42,665 nucleotides of DNA, taken from NCBI GenBank assembly GCA_027489965.1, contig JAIXZA010000183.1, positions 1 to 42,665 on the forward strand, in the 5' to 3' direction; not shown here. This stretch comes from Verrucomicrobiaceae bacterium (lineage in GTDB: Bacteria; Verrucomicrobiota; Verrucomicrobiia; Verrucomicrobiales; Verrucomicrobiaceae). Position 1 is the first letter of the stretch. Below: more notes on the stretch, generated by a model. It was not told where the DNA came from, searched no databases, and saw only the letters and a program-made list of their open reading frames with translations.

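Noticed and set aside
19549..41409. GEVED repeats as a CRISPR-like or DNA-level repeat array
   Set aside because: The similarity is at protein level within one frame, with long diverged units and no regular short repeats.

Overview
The window reads as a chromosomal segment of a Gram-negative member of the Verrucomicrobiota, probably close to Prosthecobacter/Verrucomicrobium. This is inferred from a TonB-dependent receptor with a verrucomicrobial-style TonB box, a TIGR02597-like protein, two PEP-CTERM proteins, a calcium-loop surface protein, scarce Shine-Dalgarno sequences and several TTG starts. I saw no rRNA, tRNA, CRISPR array, insertion sequence or phage gene. Nearly all convincing genes lie on the + strand; one lies on the - strand.

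Region 1 (1-5312) holds the C-terminal end of a secreted protein, a perfect-stem terminator, a secreted helical-repeat protein of unknown function, and a 1036-residue TonB-dependent receptor behind a 516-base leader. Region 2 (5409-12015) is a tightly packed operon: a DUF3450-like coiled-coil protein, an ExbB with a large periplasmic extension (TtpC-like), ExbD, a glycine-rich TonB, a periplasmic TPR protein, and a cytoplasmic protein resembling a glycoside hydrolase TIM barrel. The order recalls the Vibrio TonB2/TtpC system and probably energises the receptor upstream. Region 3 (12095-14846) joins a GT4 glycosyltransferase, a PlcP/LpxH-like metallophosphoesterase and an orphan PhoU. This looks like a phosphate-responsive lipid-remodelling cassette.

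Region 4 (14882-19420) encodes surface or matrix proteins: a TIGR02597-like protein followed by a PEP-CTERM protein, a convergent HAF-repeat-like secreted protein, and a second PEP-CTERM protein paralogous to the first. Fur-box-like palindromes overlap candidate promoters in front of both + strand units.

Region 5 (19432 to the window end) is one uninterrupted reading frame of at least 7,744 codons that leaves the window still open. It encodes a Sec-exported giant mosaic protein: 13 GEVED domains of four subtypes, 5 beta-propeller-like modules, 7 SdrD-B-like calcium-loop domains, 8 He_PIG Ig-like domains (the last cut by the window end), 2 LamG-like domains, 2 PA14-like domains, 2 carbohydrate-binding-like modules, a possible choice-of-anchor-E module, and two repeated domain types I cannot name (3 and 2 copies). 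Both LamG-like domains sit inside He_PIG domains and both PA14-like domains sit inside SdrD-B domains. Single cysteines mark most module boundaries. This nested, calcium-loop-rich giant protein, next to a possibly iron-regulated PEP-CTERM gene, is the most unusual content of the window.
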